The notes: generated by a model from the sequence alone, not told the origin. Numbered from the stretch's first letter, positions 1 to 9,876 are shown. The stretch: 64,000 nucleotides of DNA from Polynucleobacter sp. AP-Latsch-80-C2 (GCF_018882185.1 NZ_JACVOY010000002.1:186001-250000), one strand, 5' to 3'. Numbers and translations: made by a program.

Positions 1-1
1 A

Positions 2-412
2 GATATTGATCCGCATTTCTTGGAGCAAGATGATCACGACCATAGTCATGATCACGACCACAGCACTTGTGGCCACGATCATAGCCATGACCATCATCAT
101 GGTCATGCAGGGCATACGGATCGTATTCAATCCTTTGTTTTTCGTAGTGATAAACCCTTTGATCATAAAAAATTGGAAGATTTTTTAGGGGGCATTTTGG
201 AGGTCTTTGGAGAGAAGATGCTGCGTTACAAAGGGGTGCTCTATGTGAAGGGTAGCAACCGAAAAGTGGTCTTCCAGGGGGTCCATCAGATGATGGGCAG
301 CGATTTAGCTGGTCCATGGGGTACTGAACCCAAGCAAACCCGGATGGTGTTTATTGGCATTGATTTGCCTAAGGACACCTTGCTGGCAGGGCTTGAGGGC
401 TGTTTGGCCTAG
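2..412 (+). CDS. CobW/COG0523 family GTP-binding metal chaperone, C-terminal part (5' end outside window)
   Basis: This is the last 136 residues of a gene that begins before the window. The visible part opens with a His/Asp-rich stretch (about bases 29-115, repeated DHDH and HDH motifs plus one Cys), the hallmark metal-binding loop of COG0523 GTPases. It is followed by a compact CobW C-terminal domain with the segments RIQSFVFRSDKPFD, MLRYKGVLY and TRMVFIGIDL. The family uses GTP hydrolysis to deliver metal, often zinc or cobalt, to client enzymes. The GTPase domain itself is not visible, so the metal cannot be assigned. dksA follows 122 bases downstream on the same strand. Confidence 0.88.
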   Translation, partial: DIDPHFLEQDDHDHSHDHDHSTCGHDHSHDHHHGHAGHTDRIQSFVFRSDKPFDHKKLEDFLGGILEVFGEKMLRYKGVLYVKGSNRKVVFQGVHQMMGSDLAGPWGTEPKQTRMVFIGIDLPKDTLLAGLEGCLA

Positions 413-441
413 CAAGATTCGGGTACAATCCGCCGCCATGG

Positions 442-471
442 CCAATATTGCGAAATCTTGAAGAATATTGG
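442..471 (+). repeat. Inverted repeat in the dksA leader
   Basis: CCAATATT (442-449) is perfectly complementary to AATATTGG (464-471) across a 14-base spacer. It lies between the upstream cobW-like gene and dksA, shortly after a -10-like TACAAT (424-429). It could be an mRNA leader hairpin or an operator; no T-run follows, so it is not a standard terminator. Its function is unknown. Confidence 0.35.
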
Positions 472-534
472 TTGAAGGGCAGCAAAACTTTGGCAGAATG
501 GGGCAATAATGCTTCAAACCCAGGAAAGAATGAA

Positions 535-1023
535 ATGACGGTAAAAACAGCAACAAAACCAGCAGCAGCTCCAAAAGCTAGCAGCAAGACTGCAAGCGCT
601 AAGGTCCCAAAGGGTGCGCCTTTAACTGAAGCTGAATTGCTCAAGATGTCCGACAAGGACTACATGAATGCTGCGCAGTTGGATTTTTTCCGTCAAAAGC
701 TGTTAACGCTGAAAAATGACATTCTCAAAAATGCATCGGAAACTACTGAGCATCTGCGTGAAAATATTTTGGTTCCTGATCCTGCGGATCGCGCAACGAT
801 TGAAGAAGAGCATGCATTGGAATTGCGTACTCGTGATCGTGAACGCAAGCTCCTGAAAAAAGTTGAGCAAGCCTTAGCGCGTATTGAATCCAGCGACTAT
901 GGTTGGTGCGAAGAAACTGGCGAGCCGATCGGCTTGAACCGTTTAATTGCAAGGCCTACAGCCAATTTATCTCTTGAGGCTCAAGAGCGTCGCGAACTCC
1001 GTCAAAAATTATTTGGCGAATAA
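535..1023 (+). CDS. dksA: RNA polymerase-binding transcription factor DksA
   Basis: DksA enters the RNA polymerase secondary channel and, with ppGpp, reprograms transcription in the stringent response. The protein is about 162 residues from the ATG at 535, which has an AGGAAAG element just upstream; a longer reading from 448 lacks family support. A Lys/Ala-rich low-complexity N-terminus is followed by the conserved coiled coil. The tip motif DPADRA keeps the two acidic residues needed for activity, and ELRTRDRERKLLKK is typical. The zinc finger is non-canonical: only the first of four cysteines remains (WCEET instead of CxxC, and LSLEA in place of the second CxxC). This resembles the cysteine-poor DksA types that work without zinc. 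Confidence 0.93.
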   Translation: MTVKTATKPAAAPKASSKTASAKVPKGAPLTEAELLKMSDKDYMNAAQLDFFRQKLLTLKNDILKNASETTEHLRENILVPDPADRATIEEEHALELRTRDRERKLLKKVEQALARIESSDYGWCEETGEPIGLNRLIARPTANLSLEAQERRELRQKLFGE

Positions 1024-1036
1024 ATTTTAAGCTGCA

Positions 1037-1939
1037 ATGACTAAGCCTTTACCTACCATTAGTGATATCTCGCCTTTATTAAAGGCGGAGATTCTTGCCG
1101 AGGCTTTGCCTTATATTCGCTCGTATCACGGCAAGACAATTGTGATCAAGTACGGCGGAAACGCTATGGTCGAAGAGCGCCTGAAAGAAAGTTTTGCGCG
1201 CGATGTCATTTTGCTCAAGCTCGTTGGTATGAATCCAGTAGTAGTTCATGGCGGCGGTCCGCAAATTGATGAAGCGCTCAAAAAGATTGGCAAGGCTGGT
1301 ACTTTTATTCAGGGCATGCGCGTCACCGATGAAGAAACCATGGAGGTTGTTGAGTGGGTTCTCGGTGGTGAAGTGCAGCAAGACATTGTGATGTTGATTA
1401 ACCACTTTGGTGGTCAGGCTGTTGGCTTGACTGGTAAAGATGGTGGCTTGATTCGCGCCAAGAAAATGTTGGTTCCGGATGATAAGCAGCCAGGCAAGAT
1501 GATTGACTTAGGGTTTGTTGGCGAGATTGAGGCAATTAATCCAGCGGTTGTTAAGGCATTACAAGACGACGCTTTTATTCCGGTGATCTCCCCGATTGGA
1601 TTTAGCGAAGAGGGTCAGGCCTTCAATATCAATGCAGACTTGGTTGCTGGCAAGATGGCTGAAATTTTGCATGCTGAAAAATTGGTCATGATGACCAATA
1701 TTCCTGGTGTGATGGATAAAAATGGCACGCTGTTGACTGACTTAACAGCGCGCGAGATTGATGGCCTATTTGCCGACGGTACGATTTCAGGCGGCATGTT
1801 GCCTAAGATTTCATCCGCTTTGGATGCGGCAAAAAGTGGCGTTAATTCCGTGCATATCATTGATGGCCGAATTGAACATTCTTTATTGCTTGAGATTTTG
1901 ACCGAGCAAGCATTTGGAACGATGATTCGTTCAAGATAA
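1037..1939 (+). CDS. argB: Acetylglutamate kinase
   Basis: ArgB phosphorylates N-acetyl-L-glutamate with ATP, the second step of arginine biosynthesis in the cytoplasm. The 300-residue protein shows the amino acid kinase fold signatures KYGGNAM near residue 40 and VVHGGGPQI near residue 70. It also has the N-acetylglutamate-binding region [13 protein letters not shown] and the C-terminal [13 protein letters not shown] motif common to the family. The length is normal. It lies 13 bases after dksA and runs directly into slmA, so the three may be cotranscribed. Confidence 0.97.
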   Translation: MTKPLPTISDISPLLKAEILAEALPYIRSYHGKTIVIKYGGNAMVEERLKESFARDVILLKLVGMNPVVVHGGGPQIDEALKKIGKAGTFIQGMRVTDEETMEVVEWVLGGEVQQDIVMLINHFGGQAVGLTGKDGGLIRAKKMLVPDDKQPGKMIDLGFVGEIEAINPAVVKALQDDAFIPVISPIGFSEEGQAFNINADLVAGKMAEILHAEKLVMMTNIPGVMDKNGTLLTDLTAREIDGLFADGTISGGMLPKISSALDAAKSGVNSVHIIDGRIEHSLLLEILTEQAFGTMIRSR

Positions 1940-1948
1940 TTGGGGACT

Positions 1949-2599
1949 ATGCGCGATTCTTTAGAGACTACAGATGTTGATGGCGGTAGTGCGGATGCAG
2001 GTAAGACGCGCAAGCGCCCGCGTCCTGGCGAACGCCGTCTACAAATTCTGCAAGTCCTCGCTGAGATGCTCCAAAACCCAAAGGGCGAGCGCGTTACAAC
2101 TGCTGCCTTAGCAGCCAAAATTCAAGTATCAGAAGCAGCGCTCTATCGACACTTTGCCAGTAAAGCGCAAATGTTTGAAGGCTTGATTTCTTTTATTGAG
2201 CAAACAGTTTTTGGTTTAATTAATCAAATCAATCAAAAAGAAGAATCAGGACTCGCACAAGCGCGCGGTATTTTGCAGATGCTCTTATTCTTTGCTGAAA
2301 AAAATCCCGGCATGACACGTGTTCTCTTGGGTGATGCTTTGCTGCAAGAGGATGATCGTTTGCAAGAGCGCATCACCCAGGTCCTGGACCGCGTAGAGGC
2401 TTCGCTGAAGCAAGCATTACGTATCGCTCAGACCCAAGGCGGTGTATGGGCTCAGCTAGGTCAAGAAGAAGTGAGCATTCGTGCTGCCATGTTGATGAGT
2501 TTTGTTTTGGGTCGTTGGCATCGCTTTGCTCGCAGTGGTTTCAAAAAGTTGCCAACAGAAGCCTCTGATATTAGTTTGCGCATCCTTCTCTCAGAATGA
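1949..2599 (+). CDS. slmA: TetR-family nucleoid occlusion factor SlmA
   Basis: SlmA binds specific chromosomal sites and inhibits FtsZ assembly over the nucleoid. The N-terminal TetR-type helix-turn-helix ([20 protein letters not shown]) matches the SlmA signature, and the following [16 protein letters not shown] and [17 protein letters not shown] segments are close to the enterobacterial protein. The ATG at 1949 gives about 216 residues. A TTG at 1940, immediately after the argB stop, would add three residues; a GGGGA lies only two bases before the ATG, so the start is not firm. The gene overlaps metX by four bases (ATGA), suggesting coupled translation. Confidence 0.9.
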   Translation: MRDSLETTDVDGGSADAGKTRKRPRPGERRLQILQVLAEMLQNPKGERVTTAALAAKIQVSEAALYRHFASKAQMFEGLISFIEQTVFGLINQINQKEESGLAQARGILQMLLFFAEKNPGMTRVLLGDALLQEDDRLQERITQVLDRVEASLKQALRIAQTQGGVWAQLGQEEVSIRAAMLMSFVLGRWHRFARSGFKKLPTEASDISLRILLSE

Positions 2600-3735
2600 G
2601 CGAGCTACATCTCTCTAGAAATACGATCCATTTTGCCGAGCCACTTCCTTTGCAGAGTGGCGCCATCTTGTCTGGCTATGATTTAGTCATCGAAACTTAC
2701 GGCAAATTAAATGCCGATAAAAGTAACGCCGTCTTAATTTGCCACGCATTAAATGCGTCGCATCATGTTGCCGGTCCAAGCCCTGAAGATCCAGAAGATA
2801 TCGGCTGGTGGGACAACATGATTGGTCCTGGCAAGCCAGTCGACACCAATCATTTCTTTGTCATTGGCGTTAATAACTTGGGCTCTTGCTTTGGATCTAC
2901 TGGCCCCATGAGTATTAATCCGGCATCGGGCAAACCTTACGGCGCGGACTTTCCAGTGGTGACCGTCGAAGACTGGGTCAATACGCAGGCCCGCCTGGCG
3001 GATAAATTAGGTATTCGAAAGTTTTCTGCTGTCATGGGTGGAAGCTTGGGCGGTATGCAGGCAATGGCTTGGGCTATCCAGTTTCCGAAGCGCTTGGAGC
3101 ATTGTGTGGTTATAGCATCAACCCCGAGATTGAGTGCGCAAAATATTGCTTTCAATGAAGTGGCGCGTAACGCCATTTTGTCTGACCCTGATTTTCATGG
3201 TGGCAATTACTACGAGCATGGTGTTGTGCCAAAGCGTGGCCTGCGCTTAGCACGTATGGTGGGTCATATCACCTACTTATCAGATGATGATATGGCCGAG
3301 AAATTTGGGCGCGAGTTGCAGCGTCCTCATGGTGAGTCCAACGACTATCGATTTAGTTTTGATGTGGAGTTTGAAGTAGAAAGCTACTTACGTCATCAAG
3401 GCGACAAGTTTTCAACCTACTTCGATGCCAATACTTATCTGCTGATTACGCGCGCACTGGATTATTTTGATCCAGCACGCCGCTATGAGGGTAGTTTGAA
3501 TCGAGCCTTGGCCGAAGTCCAGGCGAAATTTTTAGTGGTGAGTTTTTCTACCGACTGGCGTTTTCCGCCAAACCGTAGTCGCGAGATTGTGCAATCTTTG
3601 CTGAGCAATAAGAGCGAAGTAAGTTATGCAGAAATTGATGCGCCACATGGACATGATGCTTTCTTATTGGATGATCCGAGATATCACAATTTGATCCGTG
3701 CCTATTTTGAAAAAATGCTTGAGGCGCAATCATGA
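2596..3735 (+). CDS. metX: Homoserine O-acyltransferase MetX
   Basis: MetX acylates homoserine (succinyl- or acetyl-CoA dependent, depending on lineage), the committing step of methionine synthesis. The 379-residue protein has an alpha/beta-hydrolase fold. The nucleophile is Ser150 in GGSLGGMQ; the catalytic Asp lies in STDWRFPP and the His in [11 protein letters not shown] near the C-terminus. The N-terminal [17 protein letters not shown] segment is typical. It overlaps slmA by 4 bases upstream and metW by 4 bases downstream. The metX-metW pairing is characteristic of proteobacteria in which MetW assists MetX; acyl-donor specificity cannot be read with confidence. Confidence 0.95.
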   Translation: MSELHLSRNTIHFAEPLPLQSGAILSGYDLVIETYGKLNADKSNAVLICHALNASHHVAGPSPEDPEDIGWWDNMIGPGKPVDTNHFFVIGVNNLGSCFGSTGPMSINPASGKPYGADFPVVTVEDWVNTQARLADKLGIRKFSAVMGGSLGGMQAMAWAIQFPKRLEHCVVIASTPRLSAQNIAFNEVARNAILSDPDFHGGNYYEHGVVPKRGLRLARMVGHITYLSDDDMAEKFGRELQRPHGESNDYRFSFDVEFEVESYLRHQGDKFSTYFDANTYLLITRALDYFDPARRYEGSLNRALAEVQAKFLVVSFSTDWRFPPNRSREIVQSLLSNKSEVSYAEIDAPHGHDAFLLDDPRYHNLIRAYFEKMLEAQS

Positions 3736-4325
3736 CAGTGATGACTCAACGCGCAGACTTTGCAGCTATAGCCAATTGGATTGCACCTGATTGTCAGGTC
3801 TTGGATTTGGGCTGTGGCGATGGTAGCTTTTTAGAGTTCTTGCAAAAACAAAAACCAGTGCATGCCTATGGTGTAGAGATCGACGATGCGCGAGTATTGT
3901 CATGCGTACAAAAAGGTTTAAATGTTATCCAGCAAGACTTAGAGGGTGGTCTAGCGCTGTTTGAAGACAACAGTTTTGATACGGTTGTTCTATCTCAAAC
4001 TCTGCAGACTATTCATCAAACTGAAAAGATCTTGCGTGAAGTTGTGCGCGTTGGAAAAGAGTCGATTGTGTCTTTTCCGAATTTTGGTCATTGGTCGCAT
4101 CGTTTGGCAGTGAGCTTGGGTCGTATGCCCGTCTCTAAAAGCTTGCCATACCAGTGGTACAACACACCTAACGTGCGCGTCTTAACGGTTGCTGACTTTG
4201 AAAAGCTTGCCTCCAGTATTGGATTAAAAATCGTAGACCAATGCATCTTGCATGAGGGTCGACAAGTGACCTTGTTGCCGAACTTCTTTGGTAGCTTGGC
4301 ACTGTTTCGCGTTCGCCGTGCCTAA
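3732..4325 (+). CDS. metW: MetW, methionine biosynthesis partner of MetX
   Basis: MetW is a small class I methyltransferase-like protein that accompanies MetX and is needed for homoserine acyltransferase activity in several proteobacteria. At 197 residues it has the SAM-fold glycine motif [12 protein letters not shown] near residue 25, an acidic GVEIDDARV strand end, and the family-specific [10 protein letters not shown] and [12 protein letters not shown] segments. The start codon overlaps the metX stop (ATGA), and the gene end overlaps the next gene, so the four genes slmA-metX-metW-ampG-like appear translationally linked. Confidence 0.95.
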   Translation: MTVMTQRADFAAIANWIAPDCQVLDLGCGDGSFLEFLQKQKPVHAYGVEIDDARVLSCVQKGLNVIQQDLEGGLALFEDNSFDTVVLSQTLQTIHQTEKILREVVRVGKESIVSFPNFGHWSHRLAVSLGRMPVSKSLPYQWYNTPNVRVLTVADFEKLASSIGLKIVDQCILHEGRQVTLLPNFFGSLALFRVRRA

Positions 4326-5640
4326 AGCCATTCGTTCTTGGCTGAGTGATTTTCGGGTTTACCTCGAATGGCCTTGTCTGCGAATGTTGTTTCTGGGTTT
4401 TTCTGCAGGCCTCCCGCTTTTGCTGATTTTAGGAACTTTGAGTTTTTGGCTGCGTGAGGCTGGGATTGATCGCAGCACCATTGGATATCTCACCTGGGTA
4501 GGCTTGATCTATGCCTTCAAGTGGATGTGGGCGCCCCTGGTAGACCGCTTACAAATTCCTTTATTAACCAAGTTGCTCGGCCGTCGGCGCAGTTGGTTGC
4601 TCTTTGCTCAGGCACTCATCATTATTGGTCTTGTGGGGATGTCTAGTGTTGATCCAAAGCAAGCTCTTAATGCGGTCGTATGGTGCGCACTATTGGTGGC
4701 ATTTGGATCGGCCACGCAAGATATTGCCTTGGATGCTTTTCGGATTGAGTCTGCTAATAGTGATCATCAGGCAGCTCTGGCGGCAACCTATCAAACGGGT
4801 TATCGCTTGGCGCTCATCTGGGCTGGCGCTGGTGTTCTCTGGTTAGCGGCTCGTGCTGAAACTGGTTCAGGATCTTATGAAGCAAGTGCTTGGCAGTTTG
4901 CCTATCTTTGTATGGCAGCTTCCATCGGTGTTGGCGTACTCACTACGCTATTGAGTAAAGAGCCTATTCGAGTTGAGTTGCCTAAGGCCCGCAATGCTAA
5001 GGCCTGGATACATCAAACCCTGATTGAGCCCTTCGCAGAATTTATTCAGCGCTATCGTTGGCATGCTGTTTTGATTTTGTCTTTGATTGCGGTCTATCGC
5101 ATTAGCGATGTTGTGATGGGCATCATGGCTAACCCCTTTTATGTCGACATGGGCTACACCAAAGATGAAGTTGCTGCGGTAAGTAAAGTGTTTGGTGTCA
5201 TCATGACTTTAGTTGGCGCATTTATTGGTGGCGTCTTAACGTTACGATTTGGCGTCTTGAGAATTTTGTTCCTTGGAGCAATTCTGTCAGCCGTCAGCAA
5301 TGTATTATTTGCTTGGTTAGCAACCCAAGGCCATGATTTGCACGGCTTGATTTGGGTAATCTCTGCTGACAACCTCAGCTCAGGTATAGCTAGCGCGGCT
5401 TTTATTGCCTTCTTGTCGGCGTTGACGAATATCCGTTACTCCGCAACGCAATACGCATTATTTAGCTCCATGATGCTCTTGCTGCCTAAATGGCTTGCGG
5501 GCTTCTCAGGGGTATTTGTAGATTCATTTGGATACCCTGCATTCTTCTACGGCACTGCCATCATTGGTGCACCAGTACTGCTATTGATCTGGGCAACGAT
5601 TCATTTCAAAGTCGTGCAGATCAAATCCGCAGCAGACTAA
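4318..5640 (+). CDS. AmpG-like MFS permease
   Basis: A 12-helix major facilitator protein of about 440 residues. The opening segment FLGFSAGLPLLLILGTLSFWLREAGID, the motif YAFKWMWAPLVDR and the ATQDIALDAFRIE stretch are strongly AmpG-like. AmpG imports anhydro-muropeptides for cell-wall recycling in the inner membrane. A GTG at 4318, overlapping the end of metW by eight bases, gives the family-like N-terminus [23 protein letters not shown]; the longer TTG start at 4288 would add ten unsupported residues. AmpG versus a related solute permease cannot be settled from sequence alone. It converges with the exonuclease gene. Confidence 0.82.
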   Translation: MPKAIRSWLSDFRVYLEWPCLRMLFLGFSAGLPLLLILGTLSFWLREAGIDRSTIGYLTWVGLIYAFKWMWAPLVDRLQIPLLTKLLGRRRSWLLFAQALIIIGLVGMSSVDPKQALNAVVWCALLVAFGSATQDIALDAFRIESANSDHQAALAATYQTGYRLALIWAGAGVLWLAARAETGSGSYEASAWQFAYLCMAASIGVGVLTTLLSKEPIRVELPKARNAKAWIHQTLIEPFAEFIQRYRWHAVLILSLIAVYRISDVVMGIMANPFYVDMGYTKDEVAAVSKVFGVIMTLVGAFIGGVLTLRFGVLRILFLGAILSAVSNVLFAWLATQGHDLHGLIWVISADNLSSGIASAAFIAFLSALTNIRYSATQYALFSSMMLLLPKWLAGFSGVFVDSFGYPAFFYGTAIIGAPVLLLIWATIHFKVVQIKSAAD

Positions 5641-5642
5641 TT

Positions 5643-6431
5643 TTAAGCATTCATTTTCCAGTCGTAGTCGACTGTGAGTGGCGCATGGTCTGAGAAGCGT
5701 TCGTCTTTATAGACGGCGGTTTTCTTGGCGGTGCTACCTATACCGGGAGTGCTAATGTGATAGTCAATACGCCACCCAACATTTTTTGCGTAGGCCTGGC
5801 CACGATTGCTCCACCAGGTATAGCAAGACTCGGTTGCTTTGGGTTCTAACGCACGATACACATCTACATAACCGACCTTATCAAATAGATTGGTAAGCCA
5901 GGCGCGCTCTTCTGGAAGAAAGCCTGAGTTCTTCAGATTCCCTTTCCAGTTTTTTAGATCAATTTCTTGATGGGCAATATTGACGTCACCGCACAGAATA
6001 ATTTCACGTCCGGATTTTTTGAGTTTGACTAAGTGAGGCAAAAAACTATCGAGATAGCGATATTTAGCTTCCTGCCTCTCGGGTGAGCTCGATCCTGAAG
6101 GCATGTATACAGAGATCACTGAGAGCCCTTTAAAGCGGGCCTCTACATAACGACCCTCAGCATCAAACTCCTCGTCTCCATAGCCATAAAGGACTTCATC
6201 GGGCTTGTGTGGGGTATAGATGCCACATCCGCTGTAGCCCTTTTTCTCCGCATGGTGAAAAAAGCCATGCATTCCATCGGGATTCAGAATGGCGTCTTCT
6301 AAGTCATCGCGCTGGGCTTTGAGCTCTTGCATGCAAATAAAGTCTGCTTTTTGCTTTACAGCCCATGGCAGGAAGCCTTTTTTAACTGCGGAACGGATAC
6401 CGTTGAGGTTCGCGGAAATGATGCGTAACAT
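5643..6431 (-). CDS. xthA: Exodeoxyribonuclease III
   Basis: A 262-residue endonuclease/exonuclease/phosphatase-fold enzyme that acts at abasic sites and degrades duplex DNA from 3' ends in base excision repair. The N-terminus [15 protein letters not shown] is the standard start. Visible motifs are CMQELKAQ (metal-binding Glu), CGDVNIAH (active-site Asp/Asn), [13 protein letters not shown] and the C-terminal [10 protein letters not shown] with the catalytic His. It is transcribed divergently from pyrE with only eight bases between start codons, so each promoter must lie within or across the other gene's 5' end. Confidence 0.95.
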   Translation of the reverse strand: MLRIISANLNGIRSAVKKGFLPWAVKQKADFICMQELKAQRDDLEDAILNPDGMHGFFHHAEKKGYSGCGIYTPHKPDEVLYGYGDEEFDAEGRYVEARFKGLSVISVYMPSGSSSPERQEAKYRYLDSFLPHLVKLKKSGREIILCGDVNIAHQEIDLKNWKGNLKNSGFLPEERAWLTNLFDKVGYVDVYRALEPKATESCYTWWSNRGQAYAKNVGWRIDYHISTPGIGSTAKKTAVYKDERFSDHAPLTVDYDWKMNA

Positions 6432-6439
6432 GTAGGCCT

Positions 6440-7108
6440 ATGAGCTCAAAAAATTCTAATCAAGATAACTTTATTCGTTTTGCCTTAGAGGCAAAGGTTT
6501 TGTCGTTTGGGGAGTTTAAAACTAAAGCTGGACGACTTTCACCTTATTTCTTTAATGCCGGCGGTTTTAACGATGGTGCGCGATTAAGTGCCTTGGGCCG
6601 TTATTACGCCAACGCTTTAAAAGAATCCAAGATTGCATTCGATATGCTTTATGGCCCTGCCTACAAAGGCATTACTTTGGCGGCCGCTACAGCGATCGCA
6701 TTGGCAGACAGCGGTACTAATGTGCCTTATGCCTATAACCGCAAGGAAGCCAAAGACCATGGCGAGGGCGGTTCACTTGTTGGGGCTTCAGTAAAAGGCA
6801 GGGTAGTGATTATTGATGATGTGATTTCTGCTGGAACATCTGTGCGGGAATCGGTCGACCTGATTCGGGGTGCAGGTGCAGAGCCTGCAGCCGTATTGAT
6901 TGCCTTGGATCGTATGGAGCGCTCTGGCAATGCTACTGAGGTGGGTGAGAAGTCTGCAGTGCAGGCTGTAGAAGAAGAGTTTGGTCTGCCGGTGATCGCC
7001 ATTGCGAACTTGGCTGACTTGATGTCATTTTTGACGGCCTCTAGCGATACGGAGTTAACTGCTTATCTTCCTGCAGTAAAAGTCTACCGCGAGAAGTACG
7101 GTATTTAA
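6440..7108 (+). CDS. pyrE: Orotate phosphoribosyltransferase
   Basis: PyrE converts orotate and PRPP to OMP in pyrimidine synthesis. The 222-residue protein carries the N-terminal [15 protein letters not shown] substrate segment, the YGPAYKGI loop, [13 protein letters not shown] and the PRPP-binding motif [13 protein letters not shown] near residue 125. The length is normal. The last four bases overlap the 3' end of the convergent dapF gene. Its start lies eight bases from that of the divergent exonuclease gene. Confidence 0.97.
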   Translation: MSSKNSNQDNFIRFALEAKVLSFGEFKTKAGRLSPYFFNAGGFNDGARLSALGRYYANALKESKIAFDMLYGPAYKGITLAAATAIALADSGTNVPYAYNRKEAKDHGEGGSLVGASVKGRVVIIDDVISAGTSVRESVDLIRGAGAEPAAVLIALDRMERSGNATEVGEKSAVQAVEEEFGLPVIAIANLADLMSFLTASSDTELTAYLPAVKVYREKYGI

Positions 7109-7986
7109 ATTACCGTTTCACCTTCGAAGACTGTAATCGCAGGACCGGTCATGATGACAGGTTGCGCTACGTCATCAATCATGCCAGCCCAAGCTATTTG
7201 CAGATCTCCGCCACGGGTATGTACGGTGACTGGTGAATCTAATAAGGCGCGGCGAATGCCTGACACTACTGCTGCACAAGCGCCAGTGCCACAAGCTAAA
7301 GTTTCTCCAGCACCACGCTCAAATACGCGCAACTGAATTTCATTGCGATTGATTACTTGCATATAACCAGCATTTACTTTGTTTGGAAAAGCTGGATGAC
7401 TTTCAATCGATGGCCCTTCCTCTAGAACGGGGGCGCTATCGACATCAGCAACTACTTGAACAGCATGGGGATTGCCCATCGAAAGAACGCCAACCCAGTC
7501 ATCATGTTCTGCTGGAGCATTCAGTGCCAGGGCATAGAGCGTTTCATGGAATTCTTGCAGGCTTGGTAGTCCATCGGGCTTGAATGGAACCAGTGCAGGT
7601 TCAAAAATTGGTGCGCCCATATTCACCTCTACCTGACCATCAGCTTGGGAGGTGAGAGTGAGTACGGTGTGGGCTACTTCAACCCGCAGTGGATTTTTAT
7701 TCGATAGTCCGTGATCTAAAACATAGCGCACAAAACAACGTGAACCATTGCCACATTGCTCTACTTCTCCACCATCGGCATTAAAGATGCGATAACGAAA
7801 ATCGGCATCTGGGCGGGTTGCTTTTTCAACCAACAGAATTTGATCGGCACCAATACCAAATTGACGATGGGCTAAGGCTTGCCATTGCTCACGCGTGATG
7901 CTACTCAGGTCTTGATCAATCCCATTGAGCACAATGAAATCATTACCAGCACCATGCATTTTGGTGAAGCGAATTTTGCGTGCCAT
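7105..7986 (-). CDS. dapF: Diaminopimelate epimerase
   Basis: DapF interconverts LL- and meso-diaminopimelate for lysine and peptidoglycan synthesis. The two catalytic cysteines are visible in QCGNGSRC and ACGTGACAA, and the N-terminus contains the diagnostic KMHGAGNDF. The ATG at 7986 gives [17 protein letters not shown], as usual for the family. A TTG at 8004 would add six residues and has the better-spaced GGAAA (8013-8009), so that start is also possible. It is the third gene of a minus-strand operon behind two lipid A-type acyltransferases. Confidence 0.96.
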   Translation of the reverse strand: MARKIRFTKMHGAGNDFIVLNGIDQDLSSITREQWQALAHRQFGIGADQILLVEKATRPDADFRYRIFNADGGEVEQCGNGSRCFVRYVLDHGLSNKNPLRVEVAHTVLTLTSQADGQVEVNMGAPIFEPALVPFKPDGLPSLQEFHETLYALALNAPAEHDDWVGVLSMGNPHAVQVVADVDSAPVLEEGPSIESHPAFPNKVNAGYMQVINRNEIQLRVFERGAGETLACGTGACAAVVSGIRRALLDSPVTVHTRGGDLQIAWAGMIDDVAQPVIMTGPAITVFEGETVI

Positions 7987-8015
7987 CGTTGAAGTTGTAC
8001 TCAAAAGATTTCCGT

Positions 8016-8915
8016 TTACTTGTAAAGACTGGGTTCACCAGGCGGTCTGTGTTTGAAGCGTTTATGTACCCAATAGTACTCTGCCGGTCTTTGACGAACA
8101 AGTTCTTCGATGTAGCCATTTAATCGCGCAGTATCTTTTTCCACATCATCGCTTGGAAAATTTGGAAGCGGTTCGCTGATGTTGCAGGTATAGCCTTTAC
8201 CATCTTTGTTAAGAGTGGTGGTCATTAAACACACCTCAGCACCACTGAGTCTAGCTAAGCGCGACACGGATGTGATGGTATTGGTTTGAATACCAAAGAA
8301 AGGGACAAAAATAGAGTCCCGTGGCCCTAAATCAATATCAGGCGCAATAAAAATAAAGTTCCCCGTCTGAATTTCACGAATCAAATCTCGCAAACGACTT
8401 TGTCTTTCAATGGATTTGCCGCCAAAGCGATTGCGCCATTCAATCATTTTTTGATTGAAGAAGGGGTTCTTCATATTCTGATACAGGCCTGCTCCACGGG
8501 GCCAGTCATATTGGCTGGCTAATACTGAGAGTGCCATGAAGCCACCTTCAAGCCCAACAAAATGGGGGTTGATGAGCAAGCGTGGTTTGCGATCCCCCAA
8601 AGTAATGGCTGAATTAATCGATACGATATCTGTAATTTGCTTACCACTGCCGAGCCAGATGCGACTTCTTTCAATGACGCTGCGGCCAAATAATTTCCAG
8701 TGCTCTAGAGCAAGTGCATCAATTTCTTTTTCATTTAGCTTGGGAAAGCACAAACGCAAATTCGTTTTGACAACTTGGGCGCGATCACTGGGTAAATGTG
8801 CGGCAAGCCATCCCAGTCCATATCCCGCTCGGACGGTAAGGCTATATGGTAGAAAAGCAAAAAGGCGCAGGAGACTGAGCGCTAAAAAATTGAAGAGGTT
8901 ATGTAACCAGGTCAT
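8016..8915 (-). CDS. lpxL: Lipid A biosynthesis acyltransferase (LpxL/HtrB family)
   Basis: A 299-residue member of the lysophospholipid acyltransferase superfamily that adds a secondary acyl chain to the lipid A precursor at the inner membrane. A hydrophobic N-terminal anchor (residues about 6-25) is followed by the catalytic HX4E motif HFVGLEGG, the [17 protein letters not shown] segment, a [17 protein letters not shown] pocket and the C-terminal [16 protein letters not shown] typical of LpxL. It lies 22 bases downstream of a paralogue, consistent with two sequential acylations. Chain-length specificity and which of the pair acts first are not visible. Confidence 0.9.
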   Translation of the reverse strand: MTWLHNLFNFLALSLLRLFAFLPYSLTVRAGYGLGWLAAHLPSDRAQVVKTNLRLCFPKLNEKEIDALALEHWKLFGRSVIERSRIWLGSGKQITDIVSINSAITLGDRKPRLLINPHFVGLEGGFMALSVLASQYDWPRGAGLYQNMKNPFFNQKMIEWRNRFGGKSIERQSRLRDLIREIQTGNFIFIAPDIDLGPRDSIFVPFFGIQTNTITSVSRLARLSGAEVCLMTTTLNKDGKGYTCNISEPLPNFPSDDVEKDTARLNGYIEELVRQRPAEYYWVHKRFKHRPPGEPSLYK

Positions 8916-8937
8916 TCTAAAAATGATAATGAGTTAA

Positions 8938-9798
8938 TTAGCTCTTGGGTGGCAATTCTGCACCAGCTGGATGCTTATAGCGGTTATAGGACCAGATAAA
9001 TTGTTCGGGCGCCACCAAGACGGCGTTCTCAATCGCTACATTGAGTTCAGCAGCACTAATGGTGGCATCTTCAGATAACGGCGAGAGTCGGGTGGCTTGC
9101 ATCAACCAACCCTTGCCTAGGCCTTTACGTTTGGCGGTAAACATCACGACTGGCGTGTTGTTACGGTTCGCTAAACGTGCCGGTAGCGGCGTGGTGTATG
9201 CAGGGCGACCAAAGAATGGCACCCAGACTCCTTCGCCGCCGCTGGGAACTTGATCCGGAAGAATACCAATAGCCTCACCCCGAGTCAGCGCACGAGTCAT
9301 TTGACGAACACCGTGTAGGTTGGTTGGCACGAAATGCATATTGGGATAGGCACGCCCCTCTTCTACAACCTCATTGAGCCATGCTTGGCGTGAAGGGCGG
9401 TACAGGATCGTGGCTGGAAAATGTTGTGCCAAAACGCGGGGAATAATTTCAAAGCCACCGAGATGGGGCGTCAACATCACCAAGCCATGACCTTCGTTAA
9501 TGGCGGTCTCCACTACATCCCAGTTTTGTACCTCAACCAAAGTAAGGGCTTTTTGGGGATTTCGCCAAATCCATAAACTATCTGAAAACAGCATTCCAGA
9601 GGCCCTAATAGCAGCCCATAACTTAAGGGGAAGATTTCTGGATTCGACTACAGCCTCGTACTGCGGGCGGAAGAGGCTGCGGTATTGCTTAGATCCTACA
9701 TAGGCCAGCAAGCCCATAGAGGCCCCAAAAAGCTGAGCTACTGTAAGGGGCAGCGCGGCAATAGCGTTAAGACTAAGTTTTAGAAGGGGTTTTCGCAC
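8938..9798 (-). CDS. Second lipid A-type acyltransferase (LpxL/LpxM superfamily)
   Basis: A 286-residue paralogue of the downstream acyltransferase. The HX4E motif is HLGGFE, followed by ILYRPSRQAWL, GILPDQVPSGGEGVWVPFFG and FIWSYNRYKHP. A hydrophobic N-terminal segment (LNAIAALPLTVAQLFGASMGLLAY) anchors it in the inner membrane. The start is the GTG at 9798: an in-frame TAG two codons upstream excludes a longer form, and an AGGGGG sits directly against the start, an unusually short spacing. It probably acts with the next gene in completing lipid A. Divergent from metK across a 202-base gap. Confidence 0.85.
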   Translation of the reverse strand: MRKPLLKLSLNAIAALPLTVAQLFGASMGLLAYVGSKQYRSLFRPQYEAVVESRNLPLKLWAAIRASGMLFSDSLWIWRNPQKALTLVEVQNWDVVETAINEGHGLVMLTPHLGGFEIIPRVLAQHFPATILYRPSRQAWLNEVVEEGRAYPNMHFVPTNLHGVRQMTRALTRGEAIGILPDQVPSGGEGVWVPFFGRPAYTTPLPARLANRNNTPVVMFTAKRKGLGKGWLMQATRLSPLSEDATISAAELNVAIENAVLVAPEQFIWSYNRYKHPAGAELPPKS

Positions 9799-9846
9799 CC
9801 CCTAATGATATTCAATGCTGCCGTAAGGGCCAAATTTGATTTGATC

Positions 9847-9876
9847 TTGGTGAATTTGATGTTTTTCAGATAAAAT
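9847..9876 (+). promoter_or_regulatory. Candidate sigma-70 promoter for metK
   Basis: TTGGTG (9847-9852) and TAAAAT (9871-9876) are separated by 18 bases within the 202-base gap before metK. Transcription would leave a leader of roughly 115 bases. I could not recognise a SAM riboswitch in that leader. The promoter is a visual match only. Confidence 0.35.

Noticed and set aside
1615..2118. 167-codon minus-strand frame across argB and slmA
   Set aside because: It lies antisense over two well-supported genes and shows no protein family features.
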